Below are positions 1 through 11,150 of a stretch of DNA of 64,000 nucleotides, piece by piece. Under the pieces are notes generated by a model. The model had not been told where the DNA came from. It saw only the letters and a program-made list of their open reading frames with translations, and searched no databases. The DNA lies in NCBI GenBank assembly GCA_963681505.1, contig OY811974.1, positions 3,707,271 to 3,771,270 on the forward strand, written 5' to 3'. This DNA is from Eunapius fragilis. Its lineage: Eukaryota; Porifera; Demospongiae; Spongillida; Spongillidae. Position 1 is the first letter of the stretch. The number at the start of each line of letters is the position of its first letter. A program made the translations under genes and the position numbers.

Positions 1-696
1 ACGGCTCGGATATCCGATAAAAGATCAGAAGTGTTCGATAAGCAAGAAGGAAACAAATCCTACAAGTTAACATCAACATCTGTTAAACAAATATAAAAAG
101 AAAATACAATGCTGTGTACATTCCTGATAGTATACGTCATTGCAAGTATTACGACTTTCTGTTAATCTATATAGGCTGTTAATTCTTTTTACTAAAAACT
201 ATTAACTACCGGTACCAATTATCTTCCTTTATATAGATGATATTGACGTTACGTATAATCAATGATGAGACGTGGACTTCGGGTCTTTCTGTATATTGAT
301 AATGTGAAATTATGTAAAACCAATGATAAGACGTGTAGTTCATTCACTTCGTTAAGAAAGCGCATTTCATGCTCTTTTGAGATAGTTAACCATTGCTTTC
401 GATTAGCAAAATGGAAACATACGGTATTGGATTAAGTGTATCTTCGCACTGCTACATTGCATGTATTGTACATTCTACAATTCCTTCGAGTAATTACTAA
501 TCACCGGCTAATTCTAACCATACAAATGCTCGGAACCTAACAATCACGGATGATGACAATTATTACGCTGAAAAGCTATGGAGTTCATAGTTCATTAGCT
601 CAATGTTCAATACAATGATGATTTTATTGCGATATGAGAAAGCGTTTTGAAAGTATTATTTCTGTACTATGAACAGGTTGAAAAGTTAAACTTACC

Positions 697-1395
697 CTCA
701 GGTATGTTAAGACTGGTTACACTGTATTTGGAATTTTTATTTTCGGCGAATTCAAACATTACAACATGCCGCTTTTCTGTTTGGGTACTTCTTGAAGGTA
801 TTCTCTTTATACCAAATCTTTGTTCAATGATCCCGCAAATTAATTCAATTGATAGTTGTCATAGCAACCTTAGTAGTTTAATGCATCGAGCTCCGAAATA
901 TGGGGGCGTTTCTTTACGTTTTCGCAAAACCCGGGTGATTTAATATTGTTGTTTGTGGACAAAACCTGTTATATACTGTTTAGTTGATACTGGTCTGACT
1001 ATTGTGGGTGGGCACAACGAAATCTAACATCGCTTGCACAACGAAAATGATGAATTTTTTGCTTAATTTTTCGTAGTTTTAATGTTTGTCTGCAAGCGCT
1101 CGAAGCGTTTCGAAATAATGATCAAAAAGCCTAGTATAATGATTAAATCCCTGCAGAAACATGCGAAAAACTATTCTTTAATTACCGGGTTTTCAATTCC
1201 AACATTAAGTCAATTATTTCACCGTGCGTAACCGTTGTCATAGAAACAACATTATATATTAATTACGCGTTATCCATCGAAAATGTTGGACATTCTTAAT
1301 CAGTGGTAACGTCTGTGTATGAATATTTATAAATGAACGCTTCCTTTGGCAGCCATTTAATAATTTTAAGTGTTGTCAGTCTTAACACACCTGAG
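697..1395 (+). mobile_element. 0.7-kb MITE nested in the left arm
   Basis: The element is bounded by 19-bp terminal inverted repeats: CTCAGGTATGTTAAGACTG on the left, and on the right a sequence whose reverse complement is CTCAGGTGTGTTAAGACTG. A second complete copy lies at 6295-7007. A 98-codon reading frame overlaps its left half and is shared between copies, but it has no recognisable domain and its first codons lie outside the element, so I treat the element as non-coding. It contains GTTGTCATAGCAAC at 856-869, an RFX X-box-like motif. The superfamily is not clear, because the target-site duplication cannot be read cleanly. Confidence 0.85.
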
Positions 1396-1811
1396 CTATT
1401 GTGGATGCCGCATGAGCGTGTTGGCGTGGCGTACCAGCAAGTTGCTGTATCCAGGGCTTGTAATTGATATCATCGAAGTGCATGAATTACGCGATATGCC
1501 GTTTAATAATCATAATTCATCGTAAAATAACCTTAATTCTTTTCTAGAACCATAAGACAGCCGTGTTTGTGCTTATATAGAACCATCAACGAAATACAAT
1601 CATATGTGCACACCCTGTAGAGAGTGTCTAAACATGTATAAATTGACATTCTGGCACCTAACAATAATGCTGTTAAGATTTTTCAAATATCATTGCAGTC
1701 CCAATTAGAACAATAATAGCTAAGTCAATGGCAGTTGTTATTGACAATGTTAACAGATATTTAGTTACATGTTTGAACACAATTGAACTATCATTTTAAT
1801 GAACACTATAG

Positions 1812-2718
1812 TTAACTGATCATCACTTCTTGGCAAGACTTTCCAAGTCATGGTAATGCTTGGCAAGTCTTGACAAGACTTGACGATAATTTTTCTTAGG
1901 GTTGTAATTAACAACCTTAATAAGATCAAAATTTTTGAAAACGCAGGCCCGTAGGCTTATGGGTTCCCGGATTAGTTCCGGCCACCCTATTCCAAGATTA
2001 ATTTTTTGTGTGAGAGGAGGTGGATTTAGCAATTCAGGTAGTATTATGTATAATAATGATAAGGAACCCCCCCCCCCCCCCCCCCCCCCACCACCACCAG
2101 CCATTATAGCCAAAGATTAATTATCAGCATCACGAGGCCGGAGGATGTGAAGCAGAGCTAGAGAAAGAAGACACTAATCTAGTACTGAAAGTGGTGTCGT
2201 CACATATAGCTTGTCACACTTGACGATAGTGTATCTCTAAGCCGAAATTCTCAACAATATAGAGCGATTCATTAATTTCCTGTCGCTTGTATCGAGCTAA
2301 GTGGGCTGTTGATGCAAAGAATAATGTACGACCCTACATGATGTACTTGACCTAAGCAAAGAAAACGTGATGCATCATCACTTAGCATTCCATACGATCC
2401 AAGCCTTCACCTTTTGCAACACTGAATTATTACGAATGGTACAGTATCATTGATTCGCTATATGCACCTCTAATTAGTCTTTCATCCATAAATTTAATTA
2501 ATATAATATTTACGTATATCAAACGAGCAATTCCATGATAAAAGTCATTAATTGAGAGTGAACGCTATTGGGGAGGCGATACAAGAACTCATAAACCCTG
2601 TTATCATTAATGGAGGGTAGGGAGTTTTAGAATTCAATTCTACCTTCTTTATATTATAAAAAATATGCAGCTGCAAGCCGAAGCGGGAAAAGAATATATC
2701 AAGGCGTTATGTCTCATG
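1812..2718. other. Spacer of the inverted repeat, no gene seen
   Basis: This is the unpaired centre of the inverted repeat. It contains short TTGGCAAGACTT-like direct repeats near 1828-1885 and a 23-base poly-C tract at 2067-2089 followed by CCA triplets. Around 2186-2310 it has weak resemblance to 8345-8475. No coding region is supported: open frames here translate the poly-C tract. Confidence 0.7.
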
Positions 2719-2806
2719 CTCAGGTATGTTAAGACTGGCTACACTAAATTGCAAATTCAAACATTACAGCATGCCGCTTTTCTGTTTGGGTACTTCTTGT
2801 AGCTAT
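2719..2806 (+). mobile_element. Truncated copy of the 0.7-kb MITE
   Basis: This starts with the CTCAGGTATGTTAAGACTG end and follows the MITE through its first 80 or so bases, with a deletion of the TTTGATTTTTCGG region. It then stops at the junction with the right palindrome arm. The junction shares AGCTAT between the MITE and the arm, a possible microhomology breakpoint. Confidence 0.75.
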
Positions 2807-3198
2807 AGTGTTCATTAAAATGATAGTTCAATTGTGTTCAAACATGTAACTAAATATCTGTTAACATTGTCAATAACAACTTGTTCTAATTGGGACTGCA
2901 ATGATATTTGAAAAATCTTAACAGCATTATTGTTAGGTGCCAGAATGTCAATTTATACATGTTTAGACACTCTCTACAGGGTGTGCACATATGATTGTAT
3001 TTCGTTGATGGTTCTATATAAGCACAAACACGGCTGTCTTATGGTTCTAGAAAAGAATTAAGGTTATTTTACGATGAATTATGATTATTAAACGGCATAT
3101 CGCGTAATTCATGCACTTCGATGATATCAATTACAAGCCCTGGATACAGCAACTTGCTGGTACGCCACGCCAACACGCTCATGCGGCATCCACAATAG

Positions 3199-3897
3199 CT
3201 CAGGTGTGTTAAGACTGACAACACTTAAAATTATTAAATGGCTGCCAAAGGAAGCGTTCATTTATAAATATTCATACACAGACGTTACCACTGATTAAGA
3301 ATGTCCAACATTTTCGATGGATAACGCGTAATTAATATATAATGTTGTTTCTATGACAACGGTTACGCACGGTGAAATAATTGACTTAATGTTGGAATTG
3401 AAAACCCGGTAATTAAAGAATAGTTTTTCGCATGTTTCTGCAGGGATTTAATCATTATACTAGGCTTTTTGATCATTATTTCGAAACGCTTCGAGCGCTT
3501 GCAGACAAACATTAAAACTACGAAAAATTAAGCAAAAAATTCATCATTTTCGTTGTGCAAGCGATGTTAGATTTCGTTGTGCCCACCCACAATAGTCAGA
3601 CCAGTATCAACTAAACAGTATATAACAGGTTTTGTCCACAAACAACAATATTAAATCACCCGGGTTTTGCGAAAACGTAAAGAAACGCCCCCATATTTCG
3701 GAGCTCGATGCATTAAACTACTAAGGTTGCTATGACAACTATCAATTGAATTAATTTGCGGGATCATTGAACAAAGATTTGGTATAAAGAGAATACCTTC
3801 AAGAAGTACCCAAACAGAAAAGCGGCATGTTGTAATGTTTGAATTCGCCGAAAATAAAAATTCCAAATACAGTGTAACCAGTCTTAACATACCTGAG
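3199..3897 (-). mobile_element. 0.7-kb MITE nested in the right arm
   Basis: Mirror image of the copy at 697-1395, with identical ends and interior where compared. It lies at exactly the symmetrical position, so it was duplicated with the arm and did not insert independently. Confidence 0.9.
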
Positions 3898-4611
3898 GGT
3901 AAGTTTAACTTTTCAACCTGTTCATAGTACAGAAATAATACTTTCAAAACGCTTTCTCATATCGCAATAAAATCATCATTGTATTGAACATTGAGCTAAT
4001 GAACTATGAACTCCATAGCTTTTCAGCGTAATAATTGTCATCATCCGTGATTGTTAGGTTCCGAGCATTTGTATGGTTAGAATTAGCCGGTGATTAGTAA
4101 TTACTCGAAGGAATTGTAGAATGTACAATACATGCAATGTAGCAGTGCGAAGATACACTTAATCCAATACCGTATGTTTCCATTTTGCTAATCGAAAGCA
4201 ATGGTTAACTATCTCAAAAGAGCATGAAATGCGCTTTCTTAACGAAGTGAATGAACTACACGTCTTATCATTGGTTTTACATAATTTCACATTATCAATA
4301 TACAGAAAGACCCGAAGTCCACGTCTCATCATTGATTATACGTAACGTCAATATCATCTATATAAAGGAAGATAATTGGTACCGGTAGTTAATAGTTTTT
4401 AGTAAAAAGAATTAACAGCCTATATAGATTAACAGAAAGTCGTAATACTTGCAATGACGTATACTATCAGGAATGTACACAGCATTGTATTTTCTTTTTA
4501 TATTTGTTTAACAGATGTTGATGTTAACTTGTAGGATTTGTTTCCTTCTTGCTTATCGAACACTTCTGATCTTTTATCGGATATCCGAGCCGTAGCGCAA
4601 TTGGCTTAACC

Positions 4612-4913
4612 GGCCATGGATTCTAGAATATCTATACTACTAAAATAATAATAGTGATGCTATGATTTCACAGAGGTAATGCAATACATTTAAATCCTAT
4701 ACTTCAACATCTGTGCGTTTAATTTTAAACGAATATAGAAAAATAAACAAAAACGGATGTGATGTTTACATCATTACTGTATTTTTATATTTGCATTGAT
4801 GTCCACATCAATACTGTTAATTGATGTCCACATCAATACTGTTTTAACAGATGTTGATGTAGACCTGTAGGGTTTCTTTTACCGAGCATAAGCATGAAGG
4901 CAATTGGCTTAAC
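4612..4913. repeat. Degenerate short relative of the arm ends
   Basis: 4842-4913 resembles the right-arm terminus (TTTTAACAGATGTTGATGT, then CAATTGGCTTAACC), with internal losses. 4692-4745 resembles the same terminus inverted. 4612-4681 is also repeated, inverted, at about 11007-11075 (TAATAGTGATGCTATGATTT core). Two copies of TTGATGTCCACATCAATACTG lie in tandem at 4797-4842. This looks like an internally deleted, aged family member. Confidence 0.6.
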
Positions 4914-5754
4914 CATTAAGCCTTTGAAAGCAAATACTAACAATGGATTGCATCAATACGTATTAGTGGTAGCTATATACAGTACAGATGCGATGGAGAT
5001 ATCGTCATTATCGCAAGATATCAATATAAAATTATTGAGGCTTAACCTTTAATCTCCAGGCAGCGGTCCTTGATTTAGACTGCTAAAGTCCTAGTCTAGG
5101 ACCACCACATACAGCTTCGAAATTAAACGTTGTAATTGTATTAAATGAGTTTATTGGTGAAAAAAAGAGATCTCTGTTTTTGCTTGTGACTTCACACCCA
5201 TATGTACTCTATTTCCAGGAAACACATTTTAACACAAGTAAAACACTGCCTTATAATTGTACTCCAATTTATGCATACATTGTGCTTCAAAAATATATGA
5301 TGAGTCAAATGAATTTGGTTAAATGATTGCATTCACATGAATACCAGCACCAACATGATTTAATTGCATTTTGTATTTACATGGTATGTCATGTAAATAC
5401 AATTAGCTGTAATAATCAAAAGTAATATTTCTTCTGTTAGTGGCTAACTTATTAATACCCTTACAAACAGCCCGCAGACATCAATGACTCGCTATACAAT
5501 AATGTTATTCCATGCATGCATGGCAGCAGTTTTCAGCGCTATTCCACTTCTCCACAGCAGCACCATGACCTTACCTATAGGGTACGACATATCACTTTTA
5601 CATGCACTCTCATGTCATTCTTACATTTCATCTCTCTATGTTCAATTAACGTATTGAAGCTATCAGTATTAGAAATTGCCTTCAAAAACATTATCGTTAA
5701 AGCTTGGAATTTTAATCCGACTACCTCGATTGAATCGTAGAAAGTTTAATACAC
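4914..5754. other. Intergenic, no gene seen
   Basis: AT-rich DNA. At 5042 the sequence TTAACCTTTAATCTCC is the same 16-base end seen on the piggyBac-like element at 53341, followed by a GGTCC/GGACC hairpin. I found no partner end, so it may be a solo terminus. Otherwise nothing is recognisable. Confidence 0.6.
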
Positions 5755-6035
5755 ATACAAGTAAGCAGTGCGAAGATAGTACTGAAAGTTTCAACAACGA
5801 TTAATCTCATACCGTATGATGTTCCCATTTTTCTTATCGAAAGCATTGGTTGATTATCTGAAATGCTCTAACATGCAATGCTCTGTTCTAACGTAAGTAT
5901 ATGAACTACACATGTTATCATTGATTTCAATCTGGAAGATAAATGACACTTAAAATGGTTTCAAGAAGGTGTATGAATAAACAGCCTGCTTTATTAGAAA
6001 GTCACAATACTTGCATGAGTTGGTCTCAGGACACT
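5755..6035 (-). repeat. Diverged partial copy of the palindrome arm
   Basis: This matches the right arm around 4140-4470 in the same orientation (for example GCAGTGCGAAGATA, then TTATCGAAAGCATTGG, GAACTACACATGTTATCATTG and ACAGCCTG). It has many substitutions and indels, so it is clearly older than the 1-4593 pair. Confidence 0.7.
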
Positions 6036-6294
6036 ATGCAACGGGATTGTAGAGCGTAGTATTTCGCTACAATAACTTATCATAATCTCTGACGTATCGA
6101 ATCTAGTGATGGTAGGTGACCTTTAAGGATTGGCAACAGCAACCAGTTTTTAAATTCCGAGGCATTCCAATAATTTAAGTGCTCAGAATTCATGTGGAGG
6201 GCGTTGCTGTTCAAGAAGTTGATCAATAATACGAAGATGTTTGCTCAGGTAAAATGTCTCTTCGTGTTTACAAGAATCAAACGACAGTTGCATT

Positions 6295-7007
6295 CTCAGG
6301 TATGTTAAGACTGGCTACACTGTATTTGGAATTTGATTTTTCGGCGAATTCAAACATTACAACATGCCGCTTTTCTGTTTGGGTACTTCTTGAAGCTATT
6401 CTCTTTATACCAAATCTTTGTTCAATGATCCCGCAAATTAATTCAATTGATAGTTGTCATAGCAACCTTAGTAGTTTAATGCATCGCGCTCCGAAATATG
6501 GAGGCGCTTCTTTACGTTTTCGCAAAACCCGGGTGATTTAATATTGTTGTTTGTGGACAAAAACAGTTATATATTGTTTATTTGATACTGGTCTAACTAT
6601 TGTGGGTGGGCACAACGAAATCTAACATCGTTTGCATAATTTGCACAACGAAAATGTGCTTAATTTTAATGTTTGTCTGCAAGCGCTCGAAGCGTTTCGA
6701 AATAATGATCAAAAAGCCTAGTATAATGATTAAATATGGGTATCCCAGAAGTAGAAGAACTGCAGAAACATGCGAAAAACTATTCTTTAATCACCCGGGT
6801 TTTCAATTCTAACATTAAGTCAATTATTTCACCGTGCGTAACCGTTGTCATAGTAACAACATTATATATTAATTACGCGTTATTAATCGAAAATGTATTG
6901 GACATTATTAATCAGTGGTAACGTCTGTGTATGAATATTTATGAATAAACGCTTCCTTTGGCAGCCATTTAATAATTTTAAGTGTAGTCAGTCTTAACAC
7001 ACCTGAG
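6295..7007 (+). mobile_element. 0.7-kb MITE, isolated copy
   Basis: Complete copy with the CTCAGGTATGTTAAGACTG end at 6295 and the matching inverted end at 7007. It is close in sequence to the nested copies, with scattered changes and small indels. It carries two RFX X-box-like motifs: GTTGTCATAGCAAC at 6453-6466 and GTTGTCATAGTAAC at 6844-6857. It abuts a transposase relic on its right (7008 onward), so it may have inserted into that older transposon. Confidence 0.88.
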
Positions 7008-7740
7008 TTGATCGCTTTACTACTCCTTCTAGCACACAATGCATGTAGAAGATGAATTACTAAATTAAAAATTGATGACAATGGAGAAACACCTTTAACA
7101 CCATTAACAGGAAGCTGACTAGATTCAGCTAATTTTGCATCATGTAGAATATTGACGTGAGTACGCATTGTGTAGTCAACTCCTTATAGACGTGTGTGCT
7201 CCTTTGCCAAGATGCTTAAGCACCAGGGTGAAGGCATACACTACAACCATATTCTCCATTCATCTTAAGGACTAAAGCTCCGATCAAAGACTGTTTTACT
7301 CGACATAGATGTGTCTGCACCTGTGATCTTTTTCAATACCCTTCTGATTCGTTTGGTCCATACCACAGTCCAAATAATATAGGGCAGTGCAAGAGAAAAT
7401 TGGGCTTTTGCAATTTTTTTAATTTAACAGTTTTTGGATACAGGATAGCGCTCTCTTCTTACGCATCCAAAATTGGACAGTGTATCATAGAGCTACAAAG
7501 CGCTGAATTTTTAATTAGCCATACATTTCAATGGCAAGCATTACTTTCTTTTAGTTGTCTTGGAATTTTCTCAAAATCCTACATAAGCCCGAATTTCTCT
7601 TGCACTGCCCCATATTATGTTTTCAGCTTTCTGCCGTAGTAATGGAGGGAGGTTAAGTATTATGAGTAGAATTGGCCAGAGGGTGATTGAACTGGATTTG
7701 TAGATTGGTATTCCATCAGTGCAAAGAGTAACAGTGGCTA
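7008..7740 (-). pseudogene. Decayed DNA-transposon transposase
   Basis: Read on the minus strand from 7740 downward, pieces in shifting frames match a transposase layout I associate with Transposase_21/CACTA-like proteins in animals. The pieces are TDGIPIYKSSSITLWP (about 7708-7662), GLWYGPNE (about 7360), NGEYGCSVCLHPG (about 7260-7220) and VNGVKGVSPLSS (about 7095-7060), followed by an FNLV...HALC segment. Stops and frameshifts separate the pieces, so it cannot make a working enzyme. A MITE sits inside it (7374-7619) and another abuts its 3' side (6295-7007). The family name is recalled, not searched; that it is a transposase relic is more certain than which superfamily. Confidence 0.62.
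7374..7619. mobile_element. MITE with GGGCAGTGC ends, inside the transposase relic
   Basis: The left end at 7382 reads GGGCAGTGCAAGAGAAA. The right end at 7610 is its inverse with one or two changes. Pairing continues a few bases outward (ATAATATA / CATATTAT). The interior (ACGCATCCAAAATTGGACAG, then TAATTAGCCATACATTTCAA) is shared with 13023-13160 and, inverted, with 40250-40494. These three loci are therefore one family. Confidence 0.8.
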
Positions 7741-9565
7741 ATCATTAAAAAATCTGTCTTGGGAAATGAAACAATAAAGCTCAGTGGACTACTCTTTTAA
7801 TGCTCAATAACATTGTCGACAATCAACTGAAGAATCTACGCAATGCATTTGAAGCTCAAGGTTGTGAATATTATTCTCTACTCGATGAATACGAGAGCTT
7901 AATTAAAACCCTACAAATTCGTGGCACTGAAGTTTAGAAAACAAATGGTGGATCATGTTAACGGACGGGAACAAGATATGGGGGAAGAAAAAAATCCTAT
8001 TAGCACAAGTAAATTTATCAGAACCAAAAGAAGTGCCATATAAAGTACTGTAGTTTCTTTATCGATACGCTCTCTACATTGAAGACGCTTTGTTAATATG
8101 TTCCACTTTCTTTATTGCATTCAAATACTCAAACTTCTATGATCAAAGCATACTGTATACATATAATCCATTTTTAAGTCATGGTTTTCATAACAGCATG
8201 TTGAGGATTGATTCTAACGATTCATATCTAAAATACTGCTAGATTGATGAACCAAGATTTACCGATAATCTTGAGCAGGTAAAACACAATACAAACGCAC
8301 CCGAGCGTCCATCCGCCAACATGTTAGCCTTCATCCCAAAAAGGGAAATGGTGTCGTCAATATAGCTGTTCACTGATGACTTAGTAGTGCATCATTCTCC
8401 ACAGAGAAATTTATGCAGAACGATTCAATATCCAGCGGCTTCCGTCGAGCTTAGTGTGCTATCATGCTTAATTTATTTTCAAGAGTTCTATTTGCGCCTT
8501 ACATGTACTTCAAACGATGTAAGTGATGGATAATCTACACATTTTACGAAATAAACGATCCATCCTTTACCATTAGCTACTTCTATAGCCTTTGCAATGT
8601 TCAATGATGTTTTAAATGGAGATATTAATAATAAAATTGATTTCTAGAGCCATAATGAAGAGCTAAAAGCATTATGTACGTTCGTGTTTCTTTACGAGCA
8701 AAGTGTATGTACATTATTATTTTCTATATTATTGATGTTATTCATAATAAATTACCGGAGTATATATGATTCTTAATCCATGTATTGTTATCACATTAAA
8801 TTATGTACGATGCTTACAACTATACTTAATTTGATCGACTACTCTGCTCTTGAACGATCCAGCTAGTTGAAACTATCTGCATTAGCGTATGATTAATCGT
8901 ATAAGTACCTGTACATATGCTATAAGATGATTACTTCAGTCAAAAGCAATAATGAATATTCGCGATGCTTATTTCGTTAAATTAGAAAGTAACAATGTAT
9001 CCTTTGTTAATAATTGCGTTAACGAGAAATCTATCTTCACTAAAACTAAGTAGTGAGTTTTAATACGATATGAGCATGCTTATTGCATCATTAAATAGCT
9101 GATGATATGCCTAGACTGTCAATCTTCACCAACTACCAATCTGATTAATCTCATGTATCCTGAGTGGATACATTAGATGGCAATAAGTAACTATGATCAT
9201 TACAATCAATCGGTATGCATATCGTACTCAATTCAGGGTAGTTGCTTATCATTTGATGTTACGACGTGCAGTGTTTTTTCATCTACAAATCTTCATATTT
9301 CATGATTATCTCTTTACTAGTTAATAATAAATTATGTAGTACAGATAGATGTTGATACGCAATAGTCGACGAGCAGCAATACATACATTGTGCTCAATTA
9401 TGCCAAGAATGCACCATTGCTTTAAACTGTAATCCGATTAATCATTTATCATCTTAGGAACAACACCACTCCATATTCTTCAATGTGCAGTATCAAGCAC
9501 AGTTCATCCGTGGGCGGACACAGCTTTAATATATAGTACCATCTAATGCACAATATAAGGGTCAA
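7741..9565. other. Intergenic, mostly unrecognised
   Basis: A short plus-strand frame at about 7805-7936 (starting LNNIVDNQLKNLR) looks protein-like but has no start or family I recognise; it may be another transposon remnant. 8345-8475 weakly resembles 2186-2310. The rest is AT-rich, with no supported feature. Confidence 0.5.
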
Positions 9566-9669
9566 ACCATGGTCACAGTGATTAATGAAGATCTCTAGCA
9601 TAAATATCAAAGCTAGGTGTGCTTTTGCAACGCAGTGATAGCATATGCTACAAGCATTTAACGTCAATT
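9566..9669. repeat. 104-bp direct repeat, copy 1
   Basis: This block, from ACCATGGTCACAGTG to TTTAACGTCAATT, recurs at 10169-10273 in the same orientation with about two differences (GG versus GC, and one extra A). Weak similarity continues upstream of each copy. Confidence 0.9.
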
Positions 9670-10168
9670 CAGAGCGGCCTTATAAAGTGTATAATGTCGC
9701 TCGTTTAATATGGTTTACAATCAACACAATGTACCATAAAGGCGATAATGCCATCACCGTAGTACTTGCCCCTATAGCGTTTTTATGTAATCCGTACTAG
9801 TAATTGCCATATGAAGAGAATAGTTATATTCCAATTTCACTCATGCGTTCGCTGAAGATGATCCGAGGATTTTCACATCAATAATCCTCAAACTATTATG
9901 TCTTGGTACAAATTGTCTATACATAAATCATTTTGTATGTATATATAGATGATAGACATAATGACTGATCTGTGATTCCCAGGTATTATATATTTCTTGT
10001 GTGTTTAAGTTGTCGTTGATTACGTGGGCGTCCAAGATATCATGCATCAACACAAAAAGATGTACCTAATAAAATGATTATGGTAGGAAAAACAGCATGC
10101 ATGCATAAATTTATAATGCATAATTGTACTATACTTTAACTATTGCACAATACAAGGATAATTTTCAG

Positions 10169-10273
10169 ACCATGCTCACAGTGATTAATGAAAGATCTCT
10201 AGCATAAATATCAAAGCTAGGTGTGCTTTTGCAACGCAGTGATAGCATATGCTACAAGCATTTAACGTCAATT
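10169..10273. repeat. 105-bp direct repeat, copy 2
   Basis: Near-identical to 9566-9669, about 600 bp downstream. The unit contains an inner palindrome-like CTCTAGCATAAATATCAAAG stretch. No inverted ends were seen, so it may be the residue of a larger repeat or a recombination product. Confidence 0.9.
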
Positions 10274-11150
10274 TAATAGTTTTGTTAATCAGTTCCGCGA
10301 GCGCAATATCTTGTCATACATAGAAATAACTTGGAAATGAAAAAATATTAATATTAACGTTATAAATGCTATTCTATGCTACGTGAACATTCATATAGTA
10401 TACTTATACGAACAAAGCATCCGTATAGTCCACGCATCGCGAATGTACGTCATGTGTATTCATATCAGCGTCTAAGATTCAATAGTGTCTTCTTGAACTA
10501 AACAACTAAAATTAAACATACCCATAATAAATGTAGATCACAAATTAAACTCTTTTTTATACCATTCCCTGACAACGTTCATATTCTGTCGATTTATAAT
10601 TGCCGGCTTGATTAAAGGCAATAGGTCTTGGTTTGCATTACGATCCTAATGAGCTTCTAGTGGTGTTTCGTAAGGTCTGGACTTCTAAACGTGCCAATTT
10701 GGGCCAGGTAGAAGACAACCTGCTGCAACAACTGTTCAGGAAGTGAGAAAGTATTCAAAATGTGTAATCTGCTTGTAATAGAAGTTTGGTTCAGGAACCA
10801 TTTTACAAACGCCATGCAGATTGAAACGAATAGTTAGATTGATATCCATTAATGAACACATTGTACGTAAACTATTGCATCATTTTTAGGTGCGTTCAGC
10901 AAAAATCTACAAACATATTGGAAGAATATTAGTATGGAAATGCAACAACAAATCCATTGAGGGAAAAGTTTATAAGGGTAAAAGTTTCAGCTCAAAAGAA
11001 GTAAGCTTACCTCTGTGAAATCATAGCATCACTATTATTATTGTAGTAATGTAGATAGTCTAGGAGGATTCATGGCTATGACATATTGATTGTGATAAAT
11101 AAATTGCACCTCGATGTGCTTTACTCGATTAATTAACTGAGAGGCTTATT
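10274..11150. other. Intergenic, no gene seen
   Basis: AT-rich DNA with no supported coding region. The stretch 11007-11075 is the inverted partner of 4612-4681 (shared core AAATCATAGCATCACTATTA). Confidence 0.55.

Larger units (their letters stand above)
1..4593. repeat. Giant inverted repeat, two 1.8-kb arms
   Basis: Positions 1-1811 reappear as the reverse complement at 2803-4593. Paired positions sum to 4594 throughout the outer part, and every block I compared was identical. One difference is clear: the left arm has 20 extra bases at 1714-1733. The arms enclose about 990 bp of unpaired DNA (1812-2802). The left arm starts at the window edge, so it may extend further. The right arm continues to about 4611 with the sequence AGCGCAATTGGCTTAACC, which also starts, inverted, the related copy at 11151. 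Each arm carries a nested MITE. Such identity means a very recent inverted duplication, ongoing gene conversion, or an assembly fold-back artefact. Confidence 0.95.

Noticed and set aside
647-943. 98-codon frame, mirrored at 3651-3947 and similar at 6254-6541
   Set aside because: Conservation follows from the MITE being repeated. The first codons lie outside the MITE in one copy and differ in the other, and no domain is visible.
1823-2120. Frames with poly-Gly or poly-Pro tails
   Set aside because: Created by the 23-base poly-C run; no other coding signal.
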